From: Ambrosia x helenae
Taxonomy: Eukaryota; Streptophyta; Magnoliopsida; Asterales; Asteraceae
DNA length: 64,000 bases
Reading direction: 5' to 3'
NCBI GenBank assembly: GCA_030844895.1
Contig: CM061232.1
Span: 88,105,769 to 88,169,768, forward strand
Of the stretch, positions 24,841 through 36,339 are shown in pieces (the first letter of the stretch is position 1; every line of letters starts with the position of its first letter). The translations under genes and the position numbers were made by a program. The notes under the pieces are model-generated. The model did not search any database, was not told where the DNA came from, and worked only from the letters and a program-made list of their open reading frames with translations.

Positions 24841-26334
24841 CTAGTCCATGCCTACTATGACGTCAAAGCTTCCAAGGTTCATAGGGATAAGATTTATTGA
24901 GAAGGTGTGGTCGTTAAGGTTAATGGTGCAATCACAAATAATGGTATCAACAGAAATGGGGTTCCCATCAGCTACTTCTACTATAATGGGTTCACTTAGC
25001 TTAGATCTAGGCATGTTAAGTAAGGACTCAAATTCCAAAGAAACAAAACTTTTATCAGCACCCGAATCAAAAAGAAATGAAGCATAATGATTGTTAACAA
25101 TGAACGTACCGTTAACCACTTCATTGTTGTTGCGGGCCTGATTAGTGTTGATGTTGAAAGCACGACCCCGAGCACCTTGGTCTTGATTAGCACCCTGATT
25201 CTGATTAGCACGGTTAGGACACTGATTTCTGTAGTGGTTTGGATCACCACATTCATAGCACTGGCCTCGTCTAGGGTGATCAGTCTGAGCAGGAGCAGCT
25301 TGGGTATTCTGAGTAGGGGCAGGAGTAATAGCAGCAACTGGAGAACGACAAGCATTGGCAAAGTGTCCATACCTCCTACAATTATTGCATAGGCGGCAGG
25401 GCACAGTTGTAGGATGATGAAACTTGCAGGTGTTACACTGGGGGAGGTTTCCCGCATAAGGCTTCTTAACAGTAGGTTGAGTTGCAGGAGCTACAGGTGC
25501 AGGGTTTGAAACAGCAACATAATTCCTAGCCTTACGCTTCCTATTGCCAGTGGAGGGTTCAGGTTTCTCCTCAGTAATAGCTGTAGACTTTGCACTCTCT
25601 TTCTTTTCACCTTTTCGAAACAAGGTGCCAGCCTTCACATGGTTATCAGTTAAGGTAGCAGCCAAATGGATTGCATCCTCAAGAGTAGTAGGTTTACTTC
25701 CCCAAACGGTGTCTTGAATCTGCCTAGGCAAGCCACCAATGTATCTTTCAATGGCCCGAGAGACAGGGGTGACATGGTAAGGCACAAGTAGACTAAGCTC
25801 GTGGAAACGAGTAGTATAGGCAAGATTCTCTCCGCTATCCTGCTTGAGCTGCCAAAATTCCTCCTCAAGTTTCCTAATCTCATTCCGAGGACAGAATTCA
25901 GTAAGCATAAGAGTTTTGACTTCATCCCATGGTAGAGCTAGAGCAACTTCAGTACCCCGATTACGCTTTTCCCCATTCCACCATGTGAGTGCCCGTTTTT
26001 GAAGAACACTCATGGCATAACGGACCTTGAGATTGTCAGGGCAGTCACTGTTGATGAAGGTATTTTCGATGCTTTCGAACCACTGCAAGAGTCCAGTGGC
26101 CCCCTCATTTCCATAGAATTTAGTTGGACTGCATGAGTTGAAGTGTTTGAGAGTGCAAGGGCGGTTTGCATTCCCATTGTTGTTAGGATTGGGCCCTTGG
26201 TTGGCAATCTGATTGAATTGGGCTACCAAATTGGGAAGGACAACAGCCACCTGTTGAGCAATAAGGGCAGCCATTTGAGCATTGTTGTCCTGGTTGTCGT
26301 CATTGTCGTTGTTGATGTCGCGACGAGGAGGCAT
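24841..26334 (-). CDS. Gypsy gag-protease
   Basis: 497 codons from the ATG at 26334. It has an Asn-rich N-terminus, retrotrans_gag capsid with ALTWWN at 115-120, two CCHC knuckles (316-329 and 359-372) and an aspartic protease active site DSGADKSF at 423-430. It ends at an in-frame TAG just after the conserved VGMD near the protease C-terminus. The intact gag and almost complete protease would still be translated. It is related to the left-edge copy at 1-1356 but clearly a different subfamily member. Confidence 0.93.
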   Translation of the reverse strand: MPPRRDINNDNDDNQDNNAQMAALIAQQVAVVLPNLVAQFNQIANQGPNPNNNGNANRPCTLKHFNSCSPTKFYGNEGATGLLQWFESIENTFINSDCPDNLKVRYAMSVLQKRALTWWNGEKRNRGTEVALALPWDEVKTLMLTEFCPRNEIRKLEEEFWQLKQDSGENLAYTTRFHELSLLVPYHVTPVSRAIERYIGGLPRQIQDTVWGSKPTTLEDAIHLAATLTDNHVKAGTLFRKGEKKESAKSTAITEEKPEPSTGNRKRKARNYVAVSNPAPVAPATQPTVKKPYAGNLPQCNTCKFHHPTTVPCRLCNNCRRYGHFANACRSPVAAITPAPTQNTQAAPAQTDHPRRGQCYECGDPNHYRNQCPNRANQNQGANQDQGARGRAFNINTNQARNNNEVVNGTFIVNNHYASFLFDSGADKSFVSLEFESLLNMPRSKLSEPIIVEVADGNPISVDTIICDCTINLNDHTFSINLIPMNLGSFDVIVGMD

Positions 26335-26517
26335 TTTCTAAAATAAACCAAAGAAAACAAAGAAGATAATGAGGCAAAGATATTGATAAGTCGAAACAGA
26401 TATGATAACAATGATATAAGACACTAGGATTGTAATCATTTATCCATTAATTAAAACGAATAAACGAAAACGTTGACTAATCAAAGTGATTAGATCTCAA
26501 TAATGTTTGGGAAGACA

Positions 26518-26659
26518 TGCTTTAGCCTATAAGTGAACACTCATCCCGAGAGTTCCCAGGTAGGCATCCGGGTCCCTCGTCTGATTGGGATATATGCGCA
26601 ATGCCAGTCCTAGACAGAAAACTCAGAATACAGGCGTTCACCCTTCCAGATTGCACGTG
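26518..26659 (-). other. Conserved noncoding leader block
   Basis: Within the 597-bp leader between primer site and gag. By eye it is about 85-90% identical to 1611-1751 in the left-edge element, far more than the LTRs are. No ORF explains this conservation. Confidence 0.7.
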
Positions 26660-26931
26660 TTCTTAATCATTATTAAGGCCTAAGACTTTGACGAGATCAT
26701 GATACCAAATTTAGATTTAAGCCTCGGAGTTTGTCCTAATAATCTAGGGATAGATCAGCATCCGTCGCAAGGTGGGAAGAAGCAGTCAAGATAAAAGAAC
26801 TAAGCTAGGGGAAAGAATAAAGAATAGGGTAAGGATAAGATAGAATTTCAAAGATAAGAGACAAGCAAGGCTGGAGTCCTAGGGTTATAGTCTAGGTTAG
26901 GAGTTCTAATAACCTAATTCCCTATAACCAT

Positions 26932-26944
26932 GGCTCTGATACCA
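26932..26944 (-). other. Primer-binding site (initiator tRNA-Met)
   Basis: The minus strand reads TGGTATCAGAGCC three bases after the 5' LTR end. Confidence 0.93.
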
Positions 26945-26947
26945 ATC

Positions 26948-29346
26948 TGTAACACCCCAACCGATGGCGGAAACATCGGGGTGCCACGTAGTGACGATTG
27001 TTCAAAAAGCTCATGGCAACTAAAGTTTAAATAATTTATTCATCCAATTCAAAACAAACCAATCCAAAAACAAACACATTGTTCAACGAAACAAACAAAA
27101 TAAATGTTCAATTATTAAATCTAAAGGCTTCAACTAAGTGATCCAAAAGCTGCTAAAATCTTCACGCATCATTGTTACCTGAAACATGTTAAGTTTGGAA
27201 AATGGAGGGGTCAACTATAAATAGTTGGTGAGAGTACATAAGTTTTCGTCAAAACGTAGTATAGTATAAAAAGAAAAAAAAATGTAAGCATACAATTCTG
27301 TGTCAATATGTAACAACTAGGGCATACATGTGAAAACAAAACTACAGCAAACTGGGGCATAATCAACCCTATGTTGACAAAGTGTAAAGGTCCATCCCAT
27401 AGACATGGTTCACCTAAGTTTAAGTTGCAGTTCCAATCACCCGCGCTCCCCATAAACATGGTCAACGAATCTAGGTGGGTTGTCAATCCAATAGATCTAT
27501 CATTGTTACCGTTGGCTTGATCAAAGTTAATGATTATGCAAGTATTAGTTGAGTTTACTTAGCAAGTTTAAGACACATAGCACAAAGAATCACACAAGAC
27601 ACATAGTTGAATTGCATAAGTTTAAAGAATAGTGTTTAACATGTTTCACCCCGAAAAGCATTGAAAAACTGTAAAAGAGTGGGGATATGTAAACTCACCT
27701 TATCAAGCAAGCAACCAAAATCCCAAGTATGTAATAGCGGGTAAATATTCCCAATGAAATCAACCTAGATTTAGCATTGTAAAGTCTAAGTGTCACAAGT
27801 TTAATAAGTCTAAGATTTCTAAGTCGTTCGATTAGGGTTCACTTGTTTTGGGGAAAGACGCTTAAATGTTAATGGTTTAGTTATAATATAAAAATAATAT
27901 TATTATTTTTATATAGACTAAAGATATAACTCTTAAAAGTATGGAAAATCTTTTCTACAAATTATTACCTATTTATTTAAAATAAACAATTTATTTATAC
28001 AAAAGATTATAGGATAAAATATAAGAACTATATATATTTTTTTTTTCTCAAAAATTTTATATCTTTGATCGTTTAGATTAGAAATAGTTTTAGAAAAATT
28101 TTGGCTTTTGAATCGTTAAAAACGGAATTTTTATGAATTATTTATGAATAAAACAAGTTTATATTGTGATAATATATTAAATAACAATTAATATATATAT
28201 ATATATAGTAATCAGTTTTAAAAAAAATAGTTTAAACCCGGTTTTAACAAGGTTCGACCCCGGGACCTTTGGGTTGACAAGGAACACAATAACCATCTGG
28301 TCTACCAGATCAGATGGTTGTTATACAGATTAAATTGATTATATAATAACATAAATCAGCATCAGATTTTTTTTTAAATAAAAAGATACAAACCGGTGAC
28401 CACAAGGATCGAACCCGGGTGTTCTTGGCTTGTTAAACGAGCAGACAAACCAGCTGGTCTACGCGACCAGTTGGTTTTCATTCCGATTAGAATGTATATA
28501 ACCAGACTATGTGCAGTTCATCTTCCCCAATTATTCCTAATACGAGCCCTAATCCCACGTACGAAATCAATAAACCCAGATACGAACCCGATAACAGAAC
28601 TACGTATAGGGCTTTCGTTTATTGATTGATTTCGACCACTTTAACTTGATTTAATCGAATTAAAACGTACCAGAAGCGGAGGAAAAGTGATGAACAGATG
28701 CGAACAAGAAAGCTTCAATTCCGGTCTGTGGTACGTCGATCAGTAGGGATTTGTTTGTGGGTTTTGATGGTATGAATCCAGAGGGTAACGGGGAGGGGTA
28801 TTTATAGGGGATTAATAGATTACAAGAACGAATTGGAATTGAAAAAGGATAGGGATAAAGGCGGTTTAAGAAGTTGATAATAATCCTTTAATTAGTCGTG
28901 GAAATCACGATTAGAATAGGTATAGAACCGGTTTTTACGTGATAATCATGAATTCAAAACGAAATCTTGATGTGATAACTGATTTGAACCGATTTAGAGG
29001 AAGGAGATAATGTTAAGCTTTAGTTTTTATATGTTATAATCTTTTAGAAGGAAAAACAATAACAAACTGATTATCTAGATCAGCTGGATGACACTTGTGT
29101 TTGTAATACTTTGGTCTCAAGTTCAACTCTTGGGTCCAACATTTTATTAATGTTATTATTATTTTTTTTATATTTATATATATATATATAATGACATGTA
29201 TTAACGGATTGAAATAATATAATAACGCTAACATAGCTAAAAGCTTCGAGGATAAAGTTTTAATAAAATGAAATACATAGAGTCTAGTTTAATCAAAAGA
29301 TAAATACGCTAAATGAATCATAAACGGAAAAATACGAGAGGTTACA
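26948..29346 (-). repeat. 5' LTR of the complete Gypsy element
   Basis: TGTAACACC at 26948 to GAGGTTACA at 29346, 2399 bp, nearly identical to 19376-21773. The promoter-like TATAAATA on the minus strand at 28799-28806 should drive the element transcript. Confidence 0.93.
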
Positions 29347-30755
29347 CAGGCTTACCTACTCTGATGATAAAGTACCCGCTAGACAGTCTACCTTACAGCG
29401 CGAAAGCCTTACTACACTAAGAGTGCAAGGGGTAACTATAGAAAACCTGACCTGACTCAATACGCAAGAAATGGTAAGGAAACTAGGATGATCTTCTTAC
29501 AAAGCAACTAGATCTAGCAATTTAACACCCTAGATATATAGACAATCCCGCATCTTACAACTATTGGAAATGGAAGAACACCTAGAACTACCCAATCAAC
29601 AAAAACCACTCCTATGGAAAACACTAGCAATTTACCATAAACTAGTTGCTAACACACAGTCCACAACCTAACACGCATTCATACATGAAAGACATTCACA
29701 AAAACGCATGTGGAGTAAATAATTATTAATTGAACAAAACTAGGTACGCATATACACCAGATCAAAAATAATCAAAGTCTTTATTAAATCATCAATTCAT
29801 AGTCAAAGTTCCAACAACCATAAAAACAATCAATCAATCATGAGTATTCATCAAAACCTATGTAGTAACAAAAGTCTAGCCAATAAAAGTCATGATAAAA
29901 TCAAAACAATAAAAACCAATTAAATTCATGGTGTTCACAACGGGTAGCAAATAAATAAATAAATAATTGAATTAGAAACGACTGGCTTTGCACCAATGCT
30001 TCACCCTTGACCTCCACTCTAAAATATCCACCTCCTTCTCTCGTCTTTGTGCTGCGATCTCCCCTCTGTCCTTCCTTCGTCCAGTATAATAATATGCGCC
30101 CTATTTACATCTCTGATGCACGGAAACGTGAAGGTGGTGCCGTACCACGTCCCCGAAACCTGCAGGGTACGAAAACGTGTACGGGGACGGGGGGAAGCGT
30201 TTCCAATCCGATTCCTTGACCGATTCGAGAAGTCAACGACATTTCTTCTGTCGTTTCTTTCATTGGGTACCGAGATGACGAGGATGACAGAGAAAGAAAG
30301 AAAGAAAAAAAGGAAAGAGGAGAAAGAAAATCCAGACTCAACATTAACAAGATCTTCATCATCTTGTTTGATTTTGATGTTGGCAATGAAAGGTTGGTCA
30401 AACACGGCGATGAAGATGACCTGTGGCTGTAGGTTAAGACTTGGAGAAGAAGAAGTTGAAAAGTGAATTTTTTTAGCTTTAAATAAATAGAAGTAAAAGT
30501 GTTTTTTCTGGTTTGTCAGTTTGTGTTTGACAGCTGGAACATTTTCTAAAATATAAACATTAAACAATTAATTTAATAAAAATGTATATATTTTTTCATT
30601 TATGTATGTGATAACGTTTAAACAATTTTTAAAGTCATGTTCTAACTTGTTTTATTGATTACTGAAATGATTATTTTTCAATCTCATTAAATAATGTAGA
30701 GTTTTTTTTTATAAACTATATATATGAATATATTTTGGGGTTTGTGGTACATTAT

Positions 30756-30810
<55 letters not shown>

Positions 30811-31042
30811 TTATTTATTTCCGTACCCGTTTCTTGATTTTTTTCGTTTTCCGTTTCCGTACCCGTACCCGTTTCTCATTCCCGTACCAGTTCCCGTGCA
30901 CACTTATTGCGGCCACCTCAAATAATAAACAAATGCTCCACACTTATTGGAGCCCTCAAATCTATTTTTTTTATTTGGCCTTTGGGTCGTGACCGACCTC
31001 AAGGTCACAATATCACGATTCTTTTTATTATTATTATTATTA
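29347..31042. repeat. Unclassified repeat, right part, with a foldback-like segment
   Basis: Starts with the second CAGGC duplication (29347-29351) and resumes the repeat interrupted at 19375. About 30119-30899 shows opposed CCGTACCCGTTTCC / GGGTACGGAAACG-type words at its ends and a (TA)n run at about 30762-30802, suggesting a small terminal-inverted-repeat element. Its edges are uncertain. ORFs at 30007-30567 overlap in several frames and match nothing I recognise. Confidence 0.4.
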
Positions 31043-31704
31043 CTAGATTATATCCCGGGAGCGTCCCGGGTTGAGAAATCTAATTTGAAATATCAATTTT
31101 ACATTTGAAATAGACTGATGCGTTTTACAGTTACATGCAGGAAAGCTTCGGGTAACACTTAACCTAAAACAATTAACAATGTATCTCCAATGTTAGTGCA
31201 TAACCTTAAACAATGTATAACTCTAATATTAAAACTTAACCTAAAACAATGTACAACTTCAATGCTAACACATGTTGTAAATAAAATTCATATTTACTGG
31301 TTTGAACATAACTAATGACTTGCCTATACATGATTAATGAATAACCTGAACACTTTGTATTTTTTTCCTGTATGAACAAAATCACACAAAAAAATAGTCG
31401 TTTTTTTCTCCGTTTTTTATATGACACTATGGTACTCGCTGGAAAGATAATAAAACGCTCGTTAATTTGGTGTCATTTTTTTCTTTAAAAAATCTCGTAT
31501 ATAAAAGATATTAACGTTTAAAAGTTATGGGACGAAACATTAGAGATAAAAATCTAATTTTGTTTTTAAATTTTAAATTTTAAATTATAATTTTCCTAAA
31601 ATAAAAGTCTTGCTACATGGGATGGCACATGACACACTCAATGAAGAGAATACTCTCTTAGAATGCCAAGTCATTAAAATGACTTTGGTTTATTATATGT
31701 ATAG

Positions 31705-31705
<1 letters not shown>
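31043..31705 (-). mobile_element. Non-autonomous Helitron, 663 bp
   Basis: In minus orientation it starts TCTATACAT at 31705 and ends CTAG at 31043. A GC-rich hairpin (CCCGGGACGCTCCCGGG, 31053-31070) lies a few bases before the end, as Helitrons require. It sits between A and T inside a TAA/TTA microsatellite and has no target duplication. Its interior shares the block around AACGAGCGTTTTATTATC with the Helitrons at 47811-49698. No Rep/helicase is present. Confidence 0.82.
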
Positions 31706-31756
<51 letters not shown>

Positions 31757-32049
31757 GCATTCTAGCTCCGTGCTCTTGACTCAGGTGTTCATTGACTTGA
31801 CCAAAGTTGCTCGTTTACGCTCCAACGTCTATACGAACACCTACCAAAATATAAAATAAATAAATAAGTATTAAAAATAACTAAAACTAATAAAAATCTA
31901 TAAAAAAACCTATACTAAATAAAAGAGACTGCTACAAGCCTAAAACTAATAAAAACACTATCTAAACGACTCGAAAATTGTACAAACTTTACACTGGAAA
32001 TAGATGTATTTTACAATACATCACAAATATATATATATATATATATATA
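31706..32049. repeat. TTA microsatellite and end of unclassified repeat
   Basis: A TTA run (31706-31750), then an A-rich stretch repeating AAAACTAATAAAAA-type words, which may be the far end of the unclassified repeat begun at 18856. A TA run closes it at 32029-32049. No gene. Confidence 0.45.
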
Positions 32050-32125
32050 GGATTTGGTTCAAATGAGAACTTTTCCCCAAATTGAGAACTGTGAGAACCA
32101 TTCTGGGCCACACATTTCTCTAAGG

Positions 32126-32162
<37 letters not shown>

Positions 32163-32480
32163 AAAAATCGCTGCTTTATATGCAAGGAAATTTTTTTTTT
32201 TTGTATTTTTTTTTCAGTATACACATGTGTATAATTGCATTATACACATATGTATAATGCAATATACACATATGTATAACTGAAATATACACATATGTAT
32301 AGCTGAAAAATGCTATATACACATATGTATAAATGAAAAAAAAAATTCCTTGCATAAAAATGTGCGATTAAAGCAAAAAAAAAAAAAAAAAAAAAATTTT
32401 TTGCCTTTATATGAAATGAGTGGCCCAGAATGGTTCTCTCAGTTCTCAAATAGGAGTTGGTTCTCTTAAGATCCCTACCC
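32050..32480. mobile_element. TA-tract foldback element
   Basis: Opposed arms share GAGAACCATTCTGGGCCAC (left, about 32092-32110) and its complement (right, about 32420-32440). Inside are T and A runs and repeated TACACATATGTATA palindromes. It is bounded by TA runs on both sides. Noncoding; the short ORFs here are homopolymer artefacts. Confidence 0.7.
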
Positions 32481-32484
32481 TATA

Positions 32485-32520
<36 letters not shown>

Positions 32521-34605
32521 GGGGAAGTATCCATAGAAAACCCTCTAAAATGAGTAAACCTTAGTAACCTAATACTTGGCTCACATTTGTCCACATCACC
32601 CTCAAGCATCTTCTTATTATTATATTATCAAGGTTATAAAGGTCATTTTATCATTCCCCCTTTTTCAATTTTGAATAATTTCCCCCTCCTTATATAAAAC
32701 CCATTCTCTCTCATTATCTCTCATTCTCTCACCACCACATTCTCTCTCATTTTTATCATCTCACCACCATGAGCAACCACCACCACCATCACCTCTCACC
32801 ACCATGAGCAGCCACCACCACTATCGACCACACTAACCACCATCATCATTAACATCTGGAACACCCATCGACCATCATCGTTTAACATCATCATCGTCAA
32901 ACATCACCACCACCGTCGCTCCCACCATCGAAACAACCACCACCAACATAATCAACAACGACCACAGAACCATTCACCACCATTTTTGAATCATAACAGC
33001 CTGTAAGTATTTTTCGAATTTTTTAGATTTTAATTTTTAGGTTTAATTAGGCTTTAGGTTGAAATAATTTTGGGGTTTTTGTTTGAACTGATTATAGATG
33101 TTGAAATAATTGTTTTTGAATGCTCTTTTATGTATAATTTATTATATTAGATGGGTTGAATAATAAAGTTGTTAATGAGGATAATGATTTTATAATATAT
33201 AAATAGTTTTGGGGATAGTTTGTTTGCACACCAAGTGTTTGATCAAATGCTTGAATGAAAAAAAAAAAAAAAACTTATGTTAACCTTTTTTATTTTTTTT
33301 TATTAATTTTTTGTTTATGTTAGATTGGATGTTAAAAATATCATATTTTTTGAATTTGGTAAATGTGTTTTTATTGCATATTTTTTGTTTAAGGTCTATT
33401 AGTGCTGAATTAGGAGCCGAATCTATCCCAATTAACATGTGTTAGGGTTTAATTAACAAGTGTTAAATAGCAAATGTGTTTTTATTTTTCTTGGTATATC
33501 TTTTGATTTGTTTCTAATACTTTTTAACTTTTAATTTCTTGTAAATATGTTATTCTATGTGAAGGTTTTGAATTTTTGTATTGGTGCTTACTGATGTGTT
33601 AGGGTTCAATTAACACCTGTTAGTGATGCTAACACATGTTTGTATTGGTGCCTACCGATGAATTTATCCCAATTGACATGTGTTAGTGATGCTAACACCT
33701 GTTAGTATATGCCCAACTAACACGTGTTATGGTTCAATTAACATGTATTAGTGATGCTAACACATGTTTGTATATGTCCAATTAACACCCAAATTGACTC
33801 AGTTAACATTTTCTAGTGATGCTAACACATGCTAAAACTAATTAATGTAGGAGTATCCATGAGCAACCACCGGAGTTCAAGCCGGCTACTCCGCACAAGG
33901 ATCGACTAGAGATGTATTGCTAAGGATTGAAACATGAAGCTGAAGATGCCTAATAAGGAATGAAGCATAACGCCGAAGACGACTATTAAAGAATGAAGCA
34001 TAATTTTTAGTTTCATGTGTTTTTGTTAGTTTATGATAGTTTTGTATCATCTTTTTAATTGTTTAGATTTATATGAAATTAATTTGTTACACTCAATGTC
34101 GATTGCAATAAATTTTTATATACATGTGTTCTTTTATGTTGTTATACTAGTCCAAAATTAACGTGATAATTATTTGAACCAGCTACACGTGTTAGTGATG
34201 TCTGTGAAATGAGTTTGTTTGAAGAGACCAAGTAACATGTGTTAAAGGGCTCGTGTGGCATACGTTATTAATAAATCTGGATCTTTAAAAATTAATATGT
34301 GAAAGAAATTGTAGAGAGAAAAGTAGAAGAAAGGAGGTGGAGAGAGAGTGTTGGTGAAATGAAAGGTGGAGAGAGAATGCAAAAAGGTGGAGAGAGAAGG
34401 TGAAATGATGGAGAGAGAAGGTAAAAAAGGTGGAAAGAGAAGGTGGATGAATGGACAAATCTACCATTTTCCTAATATAATATCAATAAAGTTGGAGAGA
34501 GAAGGTGTATTTTAGTCAAATGGTGGGACCATTAACCACAACCATTGATCATGCTTGATCAATGGTTGTGATAGAGTTTATGGAGTTTACTCTAGAACCA
34601 TCCCC
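32521..34605. mobile_element. TA-tract element, about 2.1 kb, weak terminal inverted repeats
   Basis: The left end GGGGAAGTATCCATAGAAAA and the right end (complement GGGGATGGTTCTAGAGTAAA) are similar, and TA runs flank both. The interior has a CACCACCATGAGCAACC-type low-complexity tract (about 32760-32960) with a possible donor site, and several copies of an AACACATGTTAGTGATGC word (33600-33840). No recognisable protein. Confidence 0.55.
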
Positions 34606-34629
34606 TATATATATATATATATATATATA

Positions 34630-35556
34630 GGGTAAAGATCCTGTACAAAGGAGTTATTTTGTGAGAAAGCTAAGAAGGAATTATGACCATTAGATGAGAG
34701 TAATGTAGGGTGTAGATTAATTGGATGACAATCTTGTAATTAGTATAATAATTATAATAATTGATTAGATGCTTTAGGGGTATAATGGTAAAATACATAT
34801 CAATTTTAAATGAGCCATTAAACGCAATGGTTAAAGCATCTCCTAATTTCATCCCACTTTACAAACAAAACTCTCTATTTTCGGAAACAAACAATCTCAA
34901 ACATCAAAAATTCAGATTAACTTACAAATGTAAGTCCAAAGGTTGTCACTAATATAGTTCATCTAAGAGAAAACGAAAATTACTGGGGATGTTTTTTATG
35001 GATTGTCACTAATATAGTGATTTATGTTAAAACACCTTTAGGGTGTTTGTTGAATATAAAACACCTTTTAGATTAACATACAAATTTCGTTTGGATGTTT
35101 TGTTTAATATAAAACACATAGGTAACTTCTGTTTTGGGTGTTTGTTGAATATAAAACACAAGGGTTTTTTTTATAAAAAAAATTCATGGGGGTTTGTTGA
35201 ATATAAAACACATAAGTGACTTTTGGTTTAGGTATTTGTTGAATATAAAACATATAGGTGAATATAAAACACAAAGGGTTTTTTATATAAAAAATACATG
35301 GGGTTTGTTGAATATAAAACACATAGGTGACTTATGTTTTTTTTGGTGTTTTAACATCACAGGTTACTAGGATAGATTGTGTGATCAAATCCCTAAAATA
35401 TCTCAATAATTATAAATGCATTATCCTTTCATTAAATTGATAAGTGTTTAATTGACAATAATACCCATCGAATTAATATTAAAGATTGCCACGTGTCGCG
35501 TCCTGGAGCCTTCTTATCCTTCTCACAAAATTTTGACTTTGTACAAGAACCTCTAC
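34630..35556. mobile_element. TA-tract element with imperfect terminal inverted repeats
   Basis: The left end GTAAAGATCCTGTACAAAGG and the complement of the right end, GTAGAGGTTCTTGTACAAAG, match well, and the match continues through TTTTGTGAGAA and TAAGAAGG. TA runs flank it. The interior holds a tandem repeat with GTTGAATATAAAACACA (35033-35345). Noncoding. Confidence 0.65.
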
Positions 35557-36207
35557 ATATATATATATATATATATATATATGGCCGAAGTACCTATATA
35601 TGTGTGTGTGTGTATGACATGTTATTGAAATCATTAGTTTCCTAGTGTATAGGGATAGATTTCAAGTGTTAACATATATACATGTATAGTCTAGTTTGAT
35701 AATAACACGTGTTTGTCACAAAGATAATATTAACATGTTATTAATACATATGTTATTCATTTATAAACATGTGTTGTTTGATAATTTTAACTCATGTTTA
35801 CATATGTTTTGTATCTTGATTGGATATATGATGTTGCTTTTTGATTTAAATGTGTCACATATCCATAATATGTCTCCTGAATTGTTCGGGTTTAGAGTGG
35901 AATTGAAAATTTTCTCACTTAGGTATTGTCACGTGTGATGTTTTTTTTTTGTCTGTACGTAGTAATTGGATATTCGGTTACTCTCTATTGAGCGTGTGAT
36001 TGGCTTGATTGTTCAACGCCAATTGTCTCGGATAAATCGGGTGTTGTATGCGTAAACGGATAATGTACTGAATTTTCTCAAATAGTTTGGGCTTTGCTAG
36101 ACTCGGGACGACATGGTCAATGTTTAAAATGTCTAATATGCACATAAAATGACATAGTTAAGTAGGGTGTGTATGGATCTTGACCTGGATTGCTGACGGG
36201 TGTCACA

Positions 36208-36212
36208 GATAA
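36208..36212. repeat. Target-site duplication GATAA (right)
   Basis: Matches 14106-14110 and closes the split solo LTR. Confidence 0.82.
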
Positions 36213-36339
36213 TCATTTTTAAATGTATTTTTTTAAACTAAACAACTACGTAACATGATTTATCATACATTCTCACATCAACATATCCAAATCTAACAAT
36301 CACACATTTTATCATGTTCTAAATACTTTGAAAATTAAA

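Larger units (their letters stand above)
19376..29346 (-). mobile_element. Complete Ty3/Gypsy retrotransposon, 9.97 kb
   Basis: Full structure in minus orientation: 5' LTR 26948-29346, initiator-Met primer site 26932-26944, leader, gag-protease-RT-RNase H-integrase in one frame (26334 to 21781), polypurine tract 21774-21787, 3' LTR 19376-21773, and 5-bp duplications CAGGC. The LTRs differ by only about 20 single-base or short indel changes over 2.4 kb by eye, so insertion was recent. The coding frame has two internal stops. The integrase tail ends in a chromodomain-like module, pointing to a chromovirus; Tekay/Del-like is my best guess. Confidence 0.95.
14111..36207 (-). mobile_element. Solo LTR split by about 18.5 kb of nested insertions
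   Basis: Minus-oriented relative of the LTR at 8458-12417. The surviving pieces are 14111-14445, about 16252-18855 and about 35580-36207, together about 3.6 kb, matching the 8458-12417 copy once its foldback is removed. Termini are TGTGACACCCGTC (sense start, at 36207) and GGGATGTGACA (sense end, at 14111). The perfect 5-bp duplication GATAA at both outer edges shows this was one insertion event. Later insertions are listed separately. Confidence 0.8.

Noticed and set aside
24141..25457. Minus-strand ORFs of 205 and 153 codons
   Set aside because: Out-of-frame shadows of the Gypsy gag-pol frame.
30007..30567. Overlapping ORFs on both strands
   Set aside because: Compositional openness in purine/pyrimidine-skewed repeat DNA; no recognisable motif and mutually overlapping.
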